A stretch of 44,199 nucleotides of DNA from Chloroflexota bacterium (GTDB taxonomy: Bacteria; Chloroflexota; Anaerolineae; Anaerolineales; Anaerolineaceae): the NCBI GenBank assembly GCA_009773005.1, contig WOUT01000019.1, positions 1 to 44,199 of the forward strand, in the 5' to 3' direction. The position numbers and the translations under genes are program-made. Below the pieces are notes generated by a model that saw only the letters and a program-made list of their open reading frames with translations, was not told the DNA's origin and did not search any database. This document shows positions 32,629 to 41,563 of this stretch, in pieces (within the stretch, counting starts at the first letter, position 1; the number at the start of each line of letters is the position of its first letter).

Positions 32629-35148
32629 CTAGCACATTTGGTGACTTTCACGGGTGATAATCTCATCCTGCAGTTCCTTGCCAATGGTTGTGAAATAGGC
32701 GTTATAACCGGTTACGCGCACCAGCAGGTGACGGTAGTCTTCAGGGTGTTTCTGGGCATCCCGCAGTAAATCCACGTTGAGCATATTTATCTGCAGTGCA
32801 CTGCCGCCATTTTCGATATAGCCGCGCAGGAATGCCTTGAATTTATCGCGGTGCTCAGGATCACGCATGATCGAAGGGTTGAAAGTGATGGTATGGCTGC
32901 CGCCATTCGGCAGCACGTTGAAGTATTCGCCCCAGTCTCCCTTGCCGTCCAGGGCTTTTCCGCCCATCACCTTGCCAACCGAGTTAACATTTGCCGTTGG
33001 GCCTTTTATGTCAGCGCCATTCGACGGACAGATCGCGTTTGAAAGGAACTTTCCTCTGGCACGGCCGTCGGGGCTGGCAGCCAGGATATTTGAATAAGAT
33101 ATCCAGTAGTTCCAGCTCAACATACCCGGGCGGAACTGTCGATTTGTGGAACTAGTCTTGTACTTCCAGACTTCCTCTGTCCATAAATCCATCACCTGTT
33201 TTGCCATACGGTCAGCAACATCATCATCCCGTCCGTATTTCGGCGTTTTGTTCACCGCAATAGCTTGCAGTTTCTCGTGTCCGGACCAATTTTCACGCAA
33301 AGCAGCGATCAGTTCTTTCAAAGTGCACACTTTTTTATCATATACGAGGTACTTGACAGCTAAAAGCGAATCAACTGTAGATGCATAAGTAACCGCCTCA
33401 ACCGTGACAAAATTGAGTTCCGCCCCGCCCTGGTTGATATCGTTTCCACTCGCGGCGCAGCCCTTCACCAGACAGGAAAGATAAGGCGTCTGGAAGAAGC
33501 GTGCCCGGATCGCTTCGGATTTTTCATATAACTTAACACTACGTTTAATGATGTGTTTTGTTTGTACAACGTAAGCCTGCCAGACCTGCTCCCAGGTTGT
33601 GAAAGTCTCAGGGCTGCCCGTATCTGCGCCATCCAGCGTCAATTTTGCAGGTTTTCCGGTCAGCGCATCCACCACCGGATTCATGTCGTACCCGCCCGTC
33701 ATGGTCAACTCCACAGCCTTCAACAGGTTTAGATTGTCATCCACCGTGCCAGAACGGTCATTGCCGACCATGGTGTTTTCCAAACACCCAACCGGGGCGT
33801 ACTCGTGCACATTGGTTGAGTTGATCAAGTGTTCCACGCCAGTCTTGCGCGCTTCCAGCATCATTCCTGCCATGGACCGTTCGTCAAAATTGAGCAGGAA
33901 AGGCGCACCCTGACTGCTGGCGATCATCTCAACTACTTTATCCATCAATTGCTCTGGTGTTCCGCGATGCAAGCGCAAGTTAGGTTTTGGCTCAAGAATG
34001 GGCGTCATCTCGTCAATGACCTCAAGCATGGCATAAGTAAGGTCATTGGTCATATCAAACCCGGCAGCGCCAACCCCCGAAAGTGTGATCAACTGTCCGT
34101 AACCAGCCGTGATGCCTTGATTGCCGCCGGTATGGATCATAGCGTCGTAAGCAGTGTTGCAGTGTACCCAAAAACACTTCAAGATCTCCTTGCCAAACTC
34201 GCGCTCCATCCCGTTTTTCAACGAGGATTCCCACAAAGGAAACAGGTACTGATCGATCCGGCCAAATGACACACCCGGGCCCGGATAGTTCTCATCAGCC
34301 ATTACCAGCATATGCGTGATCCACAGCGACTGAACGGCTTCCCAAAAATTGCGGGCGGGTTCCCAGGGTACACGAGCCATGTTCGCTGCCATTGTCTTTA
34401 GTTCAATTCTCCTCGCCGGTTCGCTTTCTTTTTCTGCCATTTCGGCGAGAAGCTTGTGATATTTTTTCGCAAGATCACGTGCCATGGTCGAAGCAGTCTG
34501 CATTGCCCGCAGTTGCCCACCTTTTGACCCTTTTTTATCAGACTCGGAAAGCGCTTCGTAATATTTTTTGAGATCAGCATTGATCGCAATCCACCCTTTT
34601 TCGATAACCTGGGCATACCCGGGCACAATGTGTCCGCTGGTAGCTCCAGCATTGCCGTAACCGTGGTTATGGAACCACAGCATCGCTGCACGGGAACCGT
34701 TCTTGCCATAGATTAAGGAGTCATATTCTTTAGTTTCGCGTTCGGTCAGGCAGTGCGAGATCATCACGTTAAAACGCGCCCCTGCCAACAGATCGCCTGG
34801 CAAGATCTCTTTGGGTAAATAATCAACTATGACCGCTTTCAGGAACCAAGCCCGGCGTTCAGGCAGGCTCCATTTCCAAAAATCCTGATGCAATGCCACT
34901 GGTTTGGCAGTTTGCTTAAAAGAAGAGCGGAAGGTTGGGATATAGAAATACGTTTCTGGAACTATGTAAAAGGACAGTTCATTATATTGAAAATCCCACG
35001 GAGTGCCAGTCGTCCACGAGGTGTATTCGTTGTTCCACTTTCTATTCACCCCTTGAAAAAAATAATCTCGCAGCCAACCGACCCGATCAGAAAGCAGTTT
35101 AGGTTCCTTAATAGTGAACCTTGGTTTTTCGGTTGTAATCGTAGACAT
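32629..35148 (-). CDS. glycyl radical enzyme of the PFL-like superfamily, substrate unknown
   Basis: 839 residues from ATG at 35148, with GGAGG five bases before it; longer upstream sequence overlaps the regulator region. The glycyl radical site is Gly814 in RVTGYNAYF near the C-terminus. The catalytic thiyl Cys455 lies in VGCLEN with Glu457 two residues on, the Cys-x-Glu pattern seen in dehydratase and decarboxylase-type members (glycerol dehydratase, choline lyase, hydroxyphenylacetate decarboxylase), not the Cys-Cys of pyruvate formate-lyase. PYLSCLVKGC and GGAELN are also typical. Residues that would name the substrate were not resolved. The activase follows directly. Confidence 0.88.
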   Translation of the reverse strand: MSTITTEKPRFTIKEPKLLSDRVGWLRDYFFQGVNRKWNNEYTSWTTGTPWDFQYNELSFYIVPETYFYIPTFRSSFKQTAKPVALHQDFWKWSLPERRAWFLKAVIVDYLPKEILPGDLLAGARFNVMISHCLTERETKEYDSLIYGKNGSRAAMLWFHNHGYGNAGATSGHIVPGYAQVIEKGWIAINADLKKYYEALSESDKKGSKGGQLRAMQTASTMARDLAKKYHKLLAEMAEKESEPARRIELKTMAANMARVPWEPARNFWEAVQSLWITHMLVMADENYPGPGVSFGRIDQYLFPLWESSLKNGMEREFGKEILKCFWVHCNTAYDAMIHTGGNQGITAGYGQLITLSGVGAAGFDMTNDLTYAMLEVIDEMTPILEPKPNLRLHRGTPEQLMDKVVEMIASSQGAPFLLNFDERSMAGMMLEARKTGVEHLINSTNVHEYAPVGCLENTMVGNDRSGTVDDNLNLLKAVELTMTGGYDMNPVVDALTGKPAKLTLDGADTGSPETFTTWEQVWQAYVVQTKHIIKRSVKLYEKSEAIRARFFQTPYLSCLVKGCAASGNDINQGGAELNFVTVEAVTYASTVDSLLAVKYLVYDKKVCTLKELIAALRENWSGHEKLQAIAVNKTPKYGRDDDVADRMAKQVMDLWTEEVWKYKTSSTNRQFRPGMLSWNYWISYSNILAASPDGRARGKFLSNAICPSNGADIKGPTANVNSVGKVMGGKALDGKGDWGEYFNVLPNGGSHTITFNPSIMRDPEHRDKFKAFLRGYIENGGSALQINMLNVDLLRDAQKHPEDYRHLLVRVTGYNAYFTTIGKELQDEIITRESHQMC

Positions 35149-35176
35149 CTTGTTTCCTCCTTGTGAAGATTGAATG

Positions 35177-35899
35177 TCAGGTTCTGAGATGCTTTTCACC
35201 GTGGATAAGCAGCGCTCTCATGATCTCGGCCGATTTTTCACATTGGCGCTCTTCAAAAGCATCCACCAACTTTTTATGAAACCCGAAAACTTCGTCAATA
35301 AGCGAGCTGCCAGCGGTTTTCACAAAGAAAGCGGATGTGAAATGGGTGTATACAGATTTGAATGAATTCAGGATCAACGGATAAACCAAATTTTCCGAAG
35401 CAATCGAGATGAGCAGGTGAAATTCGAAATCAAGCTCGGTCAATAATGCCAGATCTCTCCGGTTTGTTGCAAATTCACTTTTGATAATCTCGCGCAGCCC
35501 ATTGATTTGTTCCTGAGAGGCATTCGTGGATGCCAGCCTGGCGGTTTCTGTTTCTATCAGAATGCGCATGGAGAGTAGACTGTCAACTAATTGTGGAGCC
35601 AATTCACCGTTATGGTAGGAAAGCAATGAAGAAAGAATGGCAAACGACCCTGACTTGCGGAAGTCATTGATCACCACTCCGCGGCGTGGAATGATCGTAA
35701 CCAGTCCTTTCGCGGCCAGGTCTACAATCGCTTCATGCAGAACCGGTCGGCTGACTCCCAGGCGTGCGGCCAAGTCACGTTCCGAGGGCAGATGGTCTCC
35801 TTTTTTTAATTCTCCAGAGAGGATCAATTCCTCAAGACGATTAATACAAGCCTCTTTTAAACTGGCTACATGAAGCGGCCCGAGGGGTAAAGTCATCAT
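35177..35899 (-). CDS. FadR-subfamily GntR transcriptional regulator
   Basis: 240 residues from the ATG at 35899 (or 35896). The N-terminal GntR winged helix is clear (LPSERDLAARLGVSRPVLHEAI). The C-terminal helical FCD ligand-binding domain (about 90-235) has LLTELDFEFHLLISIAS and a conserved-type HKKLVDA. FCD domains usually bind a small carboxylate with a metal ion. It is the first gene of the operon, 28 bases before the glycyl radical enzyme gene, so it probably senses that pathway's substrate or product and controls its own promoter. In-frame sequence upstream of 35899 is non-coding promoter DNA. Confidence 0.85.
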   Translation of the reverse strand: MMTLPLGPLHVASLKEACINRLEELILSGELKKGDHLPSERDLAARLGVSRPVLHEAIVDLAAKGLVTIIPRRGVVINDFRKSGSFAILSSLLSYHNGELAPQLVDSLLSMRILIETETARLASTNASQEQINGLREIIKSEFATNRRDLALLTELDFEFHLLISIASENLVYPLILNSFKSVYTHFTSAFFVKTAGSSLIDEVFGFHKKLVDAFEERQCEKSAEIMRALLIHGEKHLRT

Positions 35900-35921
35900 A
35901 ATTGGAGTCCTTGCTTTGATT

Positions 35922-35935
35922 TGGTAAAGCCACCA
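35922..35935. promoter_or_regulatory. possible GntR-type operator in the leader
   Basis: TGGT-aaagcc-ACCA, a perfect 4-bp inverted repeat just after the predicted transcript start. FadR-family sites often have TGGT-Nn-ACCA with shorter spacing, so this is plausible but unproven. Confidence 0.4.
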
Positions 35936-35944
35936 GCCAATATA

Positions 35945-35973
35945 ATTATATAAACTATTTTTGGTAATTTCAA
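35945..35973 (-). promoter_or_regulatory. promoter of the glycyl-radical operon
   Basis: TTGAAA (35973-35968) and TATAAT (35950-35945), exactly 17 bases apart on the minus strand. Expected start is near 35938, giving a leader of about 40 bases before the regulator gene. Confidence 0.7.
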
Positions 35974-35977
35974 TAGG

Positions 35978-36040
35978 ATACAAGAATATTCCCCCCACAA
36001 TACAAGAATATTCCCCCCACAATACAAGAATATTCCCCCA
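35978..36040. repeat. three 22-bp tandem repeats with GAATATTC palindromes
   Basis: Units start at 35978, 36000 and 36022; the first two are identical and the third is 19 bases with one C fewer. Each reads ATACAAGAATATTCCCCC at its start and contains the perfect palindrome GAATATTC. The array ends 5 bases behind the -35 box of the glycyl-radical operon. A further stem, ATTCCCC (36032-36038) and GGGGAAT (36046-36052), follows. Confidence 0.9.
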
Positions 36041-36076
36041 AGTTCGGGGAATTTTGTTTATTTCTAGAAATAATTC

Positions 36077-37093
36077 TTAATAAGTAAGTGTTTTCTCGTC
36101 CGCTTTCACGCGCTTTCGAAACACCCGGTAGGTCCAGATCTGGTAAGCCAAAACGATTGGAACCATAATCGCCGCCACAATGGACATCACCTTGAGGGTG
36201 TAAGGTGAAGAGGATGCATTATAAATGTTCAAATTAAAATCCGCCGATGTGCTTGACATCATCACATTCGGGAAGAGCGCCGTGAACAGGCTACCGACGG
36301 TGAAGACCACTGCCATTCCTGTAGTAGCAAAAGAGTAACCTTCCCTTTTTGCTCCCATGAAGATCCTGGAAAGGATCAGTAAGACTACTGCAAGGACTGG
36401 TAAAATCAACCCCACAAGACCTTTTTCTTGAAAAGCTGACGTGGAAAATACGAGGTAAGAAAAATAGCTTCCCGCCAGCAGAAAAGCGGCGATCCAAATC
36501 GAGCGAGCGAAGTTACCAGCCCGTTCTCGCAGTGTATCGGTCAGCTTGAGAGTTAAGAAGTTCGCGCCATGCAGAAGGAATACTACTGCAACCGTGATAC
36601 CGCCCAAAATACTGAGCGGGTTCAACAACGTGAAAAAGGTTCCGGTGTAGACCTGATTGCCATCAATGGGAACCCCTTTGACCAAATTGGTGAAGACCAC
36701 GCCCAGCAGAAATGCCGCCAAAAAACTGCTCACCGCGATAGCTGCGTCCCAGCCGTTTCGCCATTTTGGATTGCCGATCTTACTGCGGAATTCGAAAGCC
36801 ACACCGCGGAAAATGAGCGCGATCAGCAGCAGGAACATACCCAGATAGAACCCACTAAACATGGTGGCGTACCAATTTGGAAACGCCGCGAAAGTTGCTC
36901 CACCCGCAGTGATGAGCCAAACTTCATTTCCATCCCAGTGTGGGCCAATGGTATTGATCACGGCGCGCCGTTCAACATCTTTCTTTCCTACGAACGGCTG
37001 CAGCATGCCAACCCCAAAATCGAACCCTTCAAGGAAGAAGAACCCGGTATACAAAACACCGATCAGGACAAACCAAAGAATATTGAGATTCAT
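36077..37093 (-). CDS. cydB: cytochrome bd ubiquinol/menaquinol oxidase subunit II
   Basis: 338 residues with eight to nine transmembrane helices. The family start is clear (LWFVLIGVLYTGFFFLEGFDFGVGML). It stabilises the high-spin haems in CydA, and the complex reduces oxygen to water at low oxygen tension without pumping protons. It overlaps cydA by four bases (ATGA), so the subunits are translationally coupled. A small CydX-type subunit was not found downstream. Confidence 0.95.
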   Translation of the reverse strand: MNLNILWFVLIGVLYTGFFFLEGFDFGVGMLQPFVGKKDVERRAVINTIGPHWDGNEVWLITAGGATFAAFPNWYATMFSGFYLGMFLLLIALIFRGVAFEFRSKIGNPKWRNGWDAAIAVSSFLAAFLLGVVFTNLVKGVPIDGNQVYTGTFFTLLNPLSILGGITVAVVFLLHGANFLTLKLTDTLRERAGNFARSIWIAAFLLAGSYFSYLVFSTSAFQEKGLVGLILPVLAVVLLILSRIFMGAKREGYSFATTGMAVVFTVGSLFTALFPNVMMSSTSADFNLNIYNASSSPYTLKVMSIVAAIMVPIVLAYQIWTYRVFRKRVKADEKTLTY

Positions 37094-38487
37094 TTCTTTT
37101 CTCCTGTTGTTTTTGCTTCCACAATTTCATCCAAGGGGACAGAGTCCATATCTCCAGCCGCCAATCCCTTCCTGGCATTTTTCAAAAGCAAGAAGAGGTC
37201 AAACCCCATCAACACCGCATATACAACCACAAAGCCGATTAGACTGATTAAAACCGAAGTGACTGTCAAATTGGGCGAGACGGCATCCCTGGTCTGCATG
37301 AGACCATGTACCACCCACGGTTGGCGGGCTGTCTCTGTCAGGATCCAGCCACAGGTGTTCGCGATGTAAGGCAGCGCCATTGCCAGCACCAGCCATTTGA
37401 GATACTTCAACCACTTTTCAGGATATTTCTTTGCGGTTATAAACCAGGCTGCTGCGGCAATCGCGACCATCAAAAAGCCAATTCCCACCATGATCCTGAA
37501 CATCCAGTAATTCAGCGCAACCAGTGGCACGTAGTCACCAGGGCCGTACTGTTCTTCATATTGAGCCTGAATATCATTGATACCTTCCACCTCGCCGGAA
37601 GGTTTGAAGTAGTAAAGCATACTTAACGCTTTGGGGATTTTCAAACTCCAAACTTCTTTTTTTCCGGTTGAGTCAAAGATGGCAACCACCGAAAAATCTG
37701 CAGGGTCCTGCGTTTCGTAATGCGCTTCTGAAGCGGCCGCCGCCATGGGTTGAACTTCACGCAGGTAGACTCCCTGCAAGTGCCCCGTCCCCACTACGCC
37801 GATGGTCGCGAAGAGACCGATGATTGCAGCCAGCCGAAACGAGATCTGAAACGCGCTTGCTTCTTTTTTCTTGAGCATATGATAAGCGCTGAACCCCAGG
37901 ATGAAAAACGACGCAGTCACCAACCCAGAAGTGAAAGTATGCAAGAACATATACCAGGCCCGCGGATTGGTCAGCAGAGCGCCGAAATCGACCATTTCTG
38001 CCCGACCGTTATTGATCACATACCCAACCGGATTTTGCATAAAGCCGTTTGCCGTCAAGATCCAGAAGGCGCTCAAATTGCCACCGATTGCCACCAGCCA
38101 CATTACCGCGGCGTGCAGCTTCCTGGAGATGCGCTCCCAGCCAAAAATCCACACGCCCAGGAAGGTCGACTCCAGAAAAAACGCCAACAGCCCTTCCACC
38201 GCCAAAGGAGCGCCAAAAACATCTCCCACAAATCGGGCGTATGCAGACCAGTTCATGCCAAACTGAAATTCCAACACAATGCCAGTCACAACACCCATAG
38301 CGTAGTTGATCAGAAACAACTTACCCCAGAATTTTGTGAGTCTCTTGTAAACCGGGTTGCCATTTTTCACATACATCGTTTCGAGGATCGCCACAAACCA
38401 CCCCAACCCCAGCGTGAGTGGGACAAAAAAGAAGTGGTAAATCGTGGTTAAAGCAAATTGCCAACGGGATAATTCCACTAAATCCAT
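37090..38487 (-). CDS. cydA: cytochrome bd oxidase subunit I
   Basis: 465 residues with about nine transmembrane helices. His18 (haem b595 side), His183 (haem b558) and Glu99/Glu107 (proton path) match the E. coli positions 19, 186, 99 and 107. The quinol-binding Q-loop after about residue 250 is of the short form, common outside the proteobacteria. The GRQPW-like motif reads ARQPWVVHGLMQT. It lies 24 bases after a UbiA-family gene, fitting joint production of a quinone and the oxidase that uses it. A bd oxidase in a genome with a glycyl radical enzyme suggests oxygen protection of an anaerobe or a facultative lifestyle. Confidence 0.96.
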   Translation of the reverse strand: MDLVELSRWQFALTTIYHFFFVPLTLGLGWFVAILETMYVKNGNPVYKRLTKFWGKLFLINYAMGVVTGIVLEFQFGMNWSAYARFVGDVFGAPLAVEGLLAFFLESTFLGVWIFGWERISRKLHAAVMWLVAIGGNLSAFWILTANGFMQNPVGYVINNGRAEMVDFGALLTNPRAWYMFLHTFTSGLVTASFFILGFSAYHMLKKKEASAFQISFRLAAIIGLFATIGVVGTGHLQGVYLREVQPMAAAASEAHYETQDPADFSVVAIFDSTGKKEVWSLKIPKALSMLYYFKPSGEVEGINDIQAQYEEQYGPGDYVPLVALNYWMFRIMVGIGFLMVAIAAAAWFITAKKYPEKWLKYLKWLVLAMALPYIANTCGWILTETARQPWVVHGLMQTRDAVSPNLTVTSVLISLIGFVVVYAVLMGFDLFLLLKNARKGLAAGDMDSVPLDEIVEAKTTGEKK

Positions 38488-38511
38488 AATACGCTCCTTA
38501 ATCCTATTTTT

Positions 38512-39552
38512 TTATCTGACAGTCCAAAAGTCAGGCAGGAAGAGCCGTAGGACTACATCAATGATCAACCCCAACAAAAATAGATTGCTAAATAAGCGAT
38601 TGTGATAAAACGCAAACCCGGAGAACCAGGCTGGCCAGGCTGGCCATTCTTTGGGCGGCTCAACAGGTCGTGGTTTGGCATGCACCCCAATCGCATAAAA
38701 AGCGCGTTTGCCAGCCACTAACACAAGCATCATCACAGGCGTGAAATATTGTGGCACAAATATCAGGTAAAAGGTTGTGAGGTAGATCATGGCGATTACA
38801 ACCATATTAAGAATTCGAGCCGCTTTTTCGCCAATCAATACTGGAAGGGTGCCGACTCTTTTTTTGCGGTCTTCAACCGACTTGTCTATATGTTTACCGA
38901 TATTGATACTGACCACGCTCAACCCGAAGGGTACCGCCGCCAATGCCACATCCCACACCGAGTTGACCATCCCCTTTGCTAGAACCAGGTATACCCCTGA
39001 TACTAAAATGGGGCCCCATATAAGAAAGATGGAAAGTTCGCCCAGAGCAATGTGTTTTAATGGCCAAGTGTAAAAAAGCAACACTACTGCTCCAAAGGTA
39101 AACAACCAGATGATCACAGGCGAAAAATTCGTATAGAAAAGGGCGAACACGCCCGCGAGGACTGCGGGAAATCCGCTTGCCACAAACCAGCTTAATTGCT
39201 GATTTTTTGTCCAAAATCCCTGCACAAGCGGATGCACACCATATTGGGTGCGGAAATAGTTATCACTGTCGATACCGCGCGAATAATCGGTCAAGTCGTT
39301 GAGAAGGTTATTTGTGCCGTGAGCGATGAACAACCCGGTAGTGATGATGAGCCATGGTAAAATGGCAAAAAAGCCATCACGCCATGCCAGCAGTCCGCCA
39401 ATCGCACATGAGTAAAGAGTGACAATCGTTACCCCTGATCGGGTCGCAATGAACCATTTGGACATCAGGTCCAATCGGTTCCACTCTTCCATGGAATCCA
39501 TTTTGACCAGGGAAGATAGCGCTTTTCTCCACATGCCAAAGTTTATTTTCAT
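38512..39552 (-). CDS. UbiA-family prenyltransferase
   Basis: 346 residues from ATG at 39552, with GGGGAGG upstream; an extra in-frame Met at 39579 has no ribosome site. Eight to nine transmembrane helices carry the two aspartate-rich motifs: NDLTDYSRGIDSD near residue 90 and DKSVEDRKKRVGTLP near 225, which bind prenyl diphosphate with magnesium. The enzyme attaches a prenyl chain to an aromatic acceptor in quinone synthesis. Placement just before cydAB suggests a menaquinone or related quinone (MenA-like role), but the acceptor is not proven by sequence. Confidence 0.82.
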   Translation of the reverse strand: MKINFGMWRKALSSLVKMDSMEEWNRLDLMSKWFIATRSGVTIVTLYSCAIGGLLAWRDGFFAILPWLIITTGLFIAHGTNNLLNDLTDYSRGIDSDNYFRTQYGVHPLVQGFWTKNQQLSWFVASGFPAVLAGVFALFYTNFSPVIIWLFTFGAVVLLFYTWPLKHIALGELSIFLIWGPILVSGVYLVLAKGMVNSVWDVALAAVPFGLSVVSINIGKHIDKSVEDRKKRVGTLPVLIGEKAARILNMVVIAMIYLTTFYLIFVPQYFTPVMMLVLVAGKRAFYAIGVHAKPRPVEPPKEWPAWPAWFSGFAFYHNRLFSNLFLLGLIIDVVLRLFLPDFWTVR

Positions 39553-39652
39553 AAGAGCCTCCCCGCCTTTTTCAGGCAAAAATAGTCACAATACACAATC
39601 TAAACAACTTCAACCACTATCATCATTTTAATCTTTTTTAGAAAAATAAGCA

Positions 39653-39695
39653 AAAAAGTGTCAGGCAGAGAGTTCTGCCAGAGCACTTTTTATTC
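39653..39695. terminator. bidirectional terminator between UbiA and DedA-like genes
   Basis: Outer stem AAAAAGTG (39653-39660) and CACTTTTT (39684-39691), inner stem GGCAGA (39664-39669) and TCTGCC (39674-39679). It serves the DedA-like gene, which ends at 39720; A and T runs flank both sides. Confidence 0.8.
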
Positions 39696-39719
39696 ATTTA
39701 TCAGAAACATCACAGCAAT

Positions 39720-40298
39720 TTATTTGAATAACTTGCCCAATCCAAACCCCCCAAAAGCGAATAAGGCTGAACCCAAGAGTACGGTAACCGCAGTCGTCCA
39801 TATGTATCTGACAATTGGCACATGGTAAACACCAGCGATCACACTGATCGCTTTTGCTCCATATAATGGGATGGCCCTTCCGCCAATCAAGAACCAGGGT
39901 GAATCAATCCTGAGTTTTCCCAATCCGAAAGGCAGCCTCTCTTTTTTCTCAAGGAAATTTACTGCGGAACCAAGCCGTTGCCCTATATAATACTCGACAA
40001 TTGCAGACAAGATATTACCTACCCAGGACGCCAGCATTGCAATCCACGGGCCAAAGATAGCACCGATAAGCAGCGTCAGCGGTTCTGATGGTATGAATGT
40101 CATTCCCAGAGCGGCGTATACGAAAACGCTGATCATGATCCCCCAAGCTCCCGCATGACTGATGTACGCCTTGATATTTTCAAAATCAAAGGCAACGATC
40201 GCCCCGATCACGATCATAAAAAAGAGGCTAGAGATTATGGTCGTGACTGTTTGATTGCGTGACTTGTTTTTCTTTTCAGAAGGTTGTGTGATTGTCAT
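39720..40298 (-). CDS. VTT/DedA-family membrane protein
   Basis: 192 residues with five to six transmembrane segments. The SNARE-associated/VTT domain motif is recognisable (FIPSEPLTLLIGAIFGPWIAMLASWVG, then GRAIPLYGAK). DedA/TVP38 proteins are thought to act as lipid scramblases or flippases, or as phosphate/proton-coupled carriers. It begins 38 bases after the MFS gene ends and is followed by the bidirectional terminator. Confidence 0.78.
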   Translation of the reverse strand: MTITQPSEKKNKSRNQTVTTIISSLFFMIVIGAIVAFDFENIKAYISHAGAWGIMISVFVYAALGMTFIPSEPLTLLIGAIFGPWIAMLASWVGNILSAIVEYYIGQRLGSAVNFLEKKERLPFGLGKLRIDSPWFLIGGRAIPLYGAKAISVIAGVYHVPIVRYIWTTAVTVLLGSALFAFGGFGLGKLFK

Positions 40299-40336
40299 AA
40301 CAATATAGTTAACCGATCATTTTAGGTTGTCCGGGT

Positions 40337-41563
40337 TTAATCCGCGGATGCAGGCATCTCGATCATTTCTGTAGTATCAGTATAATTCGGAATCCTGATC
40401 TTCATCGCCATGAAGAAATTCGCTGCGGCTATTGCCACGCCGATCAGAAACACATATTGGAAACCAAAACGATTCCAGATGATGCCGCCCAACAATGCAA
40501 CTCCGATGGAAAAAAAGTGATCAATGGTAACCGACGCAGAGAGTGCGGGCTGAATATCGGCTTCCTGAATGGCGATCTTTTTTATGTAAGTGGAACGTGC
40601 CATGCTCACCGACATAAGCGCCTGATCCACCAAAAAACACACGCAAGTGATCAAAAAAGCTGAGCTTTCTGAAAAAAAGGATCTTGAAAAGCCGTATCCG
40701 AAACAGACAAAGACAAATAACACCGCTTCGGCAGCAAGCACTACTTTCTCTCCCAGGTGGTCAATGGCTTTACCAAGGATGGGCTGAAAGAGTATGCCAA
40801 TCACACCCCCGATCACGATCAGGGTGGCGATTGTCTGGGCAGGTTTATTGAAGATCGTAACAATAACCCAGGGCGCAAAAGTGATGAAGATCTGCTTGCG
40901 CGAACCGAACAATGAAGCCAAAACATAGAACAATTTATACTCTTTGCGCAATTTTAGAAAGGTCTTTGGCGCCGGGGTTATGGAGGGTTTCATCACAGCC
41001 AACAAGACGCCAGCAACCGCAAAACACAACGCCGCAATTGCAAACGTGTGTTCGAATGTGAACCCAAAGTATTTGAAACCCAGAAAGACCAATGCGCTGC
41101 CTGATATTGCCGCCAGGTTACGGATGGAGTTGAGCTGCCCCAGCCGTCGCCCCGTTTTACCGTTCGACGCCAATTCCATCCCTATGGTAGAGGCAACCGG
41201 CATGAACAAGTGCTGCCCCAGACTGAAGATGAACAGGAACACCACCATGACCGTATAGGTTTTGGAAGCGAATCCAACCAGAAAGATACCGATTCCGCCC
41301 AGCAGCAGTGACACCGCCCCCAGTTTTCGGCTTCCCAGGAACCACAGCAATGCGGACACAAAAACGACAATAAAACCGGGCAGTTCGCGCGGAAATTCAA
41401 GGAAGGAGCGTTGAAAACCGGTCAGCGAGAAGGATTCGTTCAGGAAATTGTTAAAGGTCGAATCGACCAGACTTCCTGCCATGCCGACCGCAAAAGAGGC
41501 GACAGCAAAAAGGGCGAGTTCGCGTGAAATATTTGAAATGCGGGAGCACAATGTTTTTGTCAT
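40337..41563 (-). CDS. major facilitator superfamily transporter
   Basis: 408 residues from ATG at 41563 (a GTG at 41623 is an alternative but seems to overlap a promoter). About twelve transmembrane helices. The loop between helices 2 and 3 reads LGSRKLGAVSLLL, the usual MFS charged turn, and TGRRLGQLNSIRNLAAISGSALVFLG is typical of drug/sugar MFS efflux types. The substrate is unknown. No clear ribosome site is seen at either start. Confidence 0.78.
   Translation of the reverse strand: MTKTLCSRISNISRELALFAVASFAVGMAGSLVDSTFNNFLNESFSLTGFQRSFLEFPRELPGFIVVFVSALLWFLGSRKLGAVSLLLGGIGIFLVGFASKTYTVMVVFLFIFSLGQHLFMPVASTIGMELASNGKTGRRLGQLNSIRNLAAISGSALVFLGFKYFGFTFEHTFAIAALCFAVAGVLLAVMKPSITPAPKTFLKLRKEYKLFYVLASLFGSRKQIFITFAPWVIVTIFNKPAQTIATLIVIGGVIGILFQPILGKAIDHLGEKVVLAAEAVLFVFVCFGYGFSRSFFSESSAFLITCVCFLVDQALMSVSMARSTYIKKIAIQEADIQPALSASVTIDHFFSIGVALLGGIIWNRFGFQYVFLIGVAIAAANFFMAMKIRIPNYTDTTEMIEMPASAD

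Noticed and set aside
35978-36040. CRISPR array
   Set aside because: Units are direct tandem repeats without unique spacers, and no cas gene is present.
36569-37369. 266-codon frame antisense to cydB and cydA
   Set aside because: Fully antisense to strongly conserved genes, with low-complexity composition typical of a reverse-frame shadow.
37750-38451. 233-codon frame antisense to cydA
   Set aside because: Antisense to a clear cytochrome bd subunit; rich in His, Gln and Arg from mirrored membrane-helix codons.
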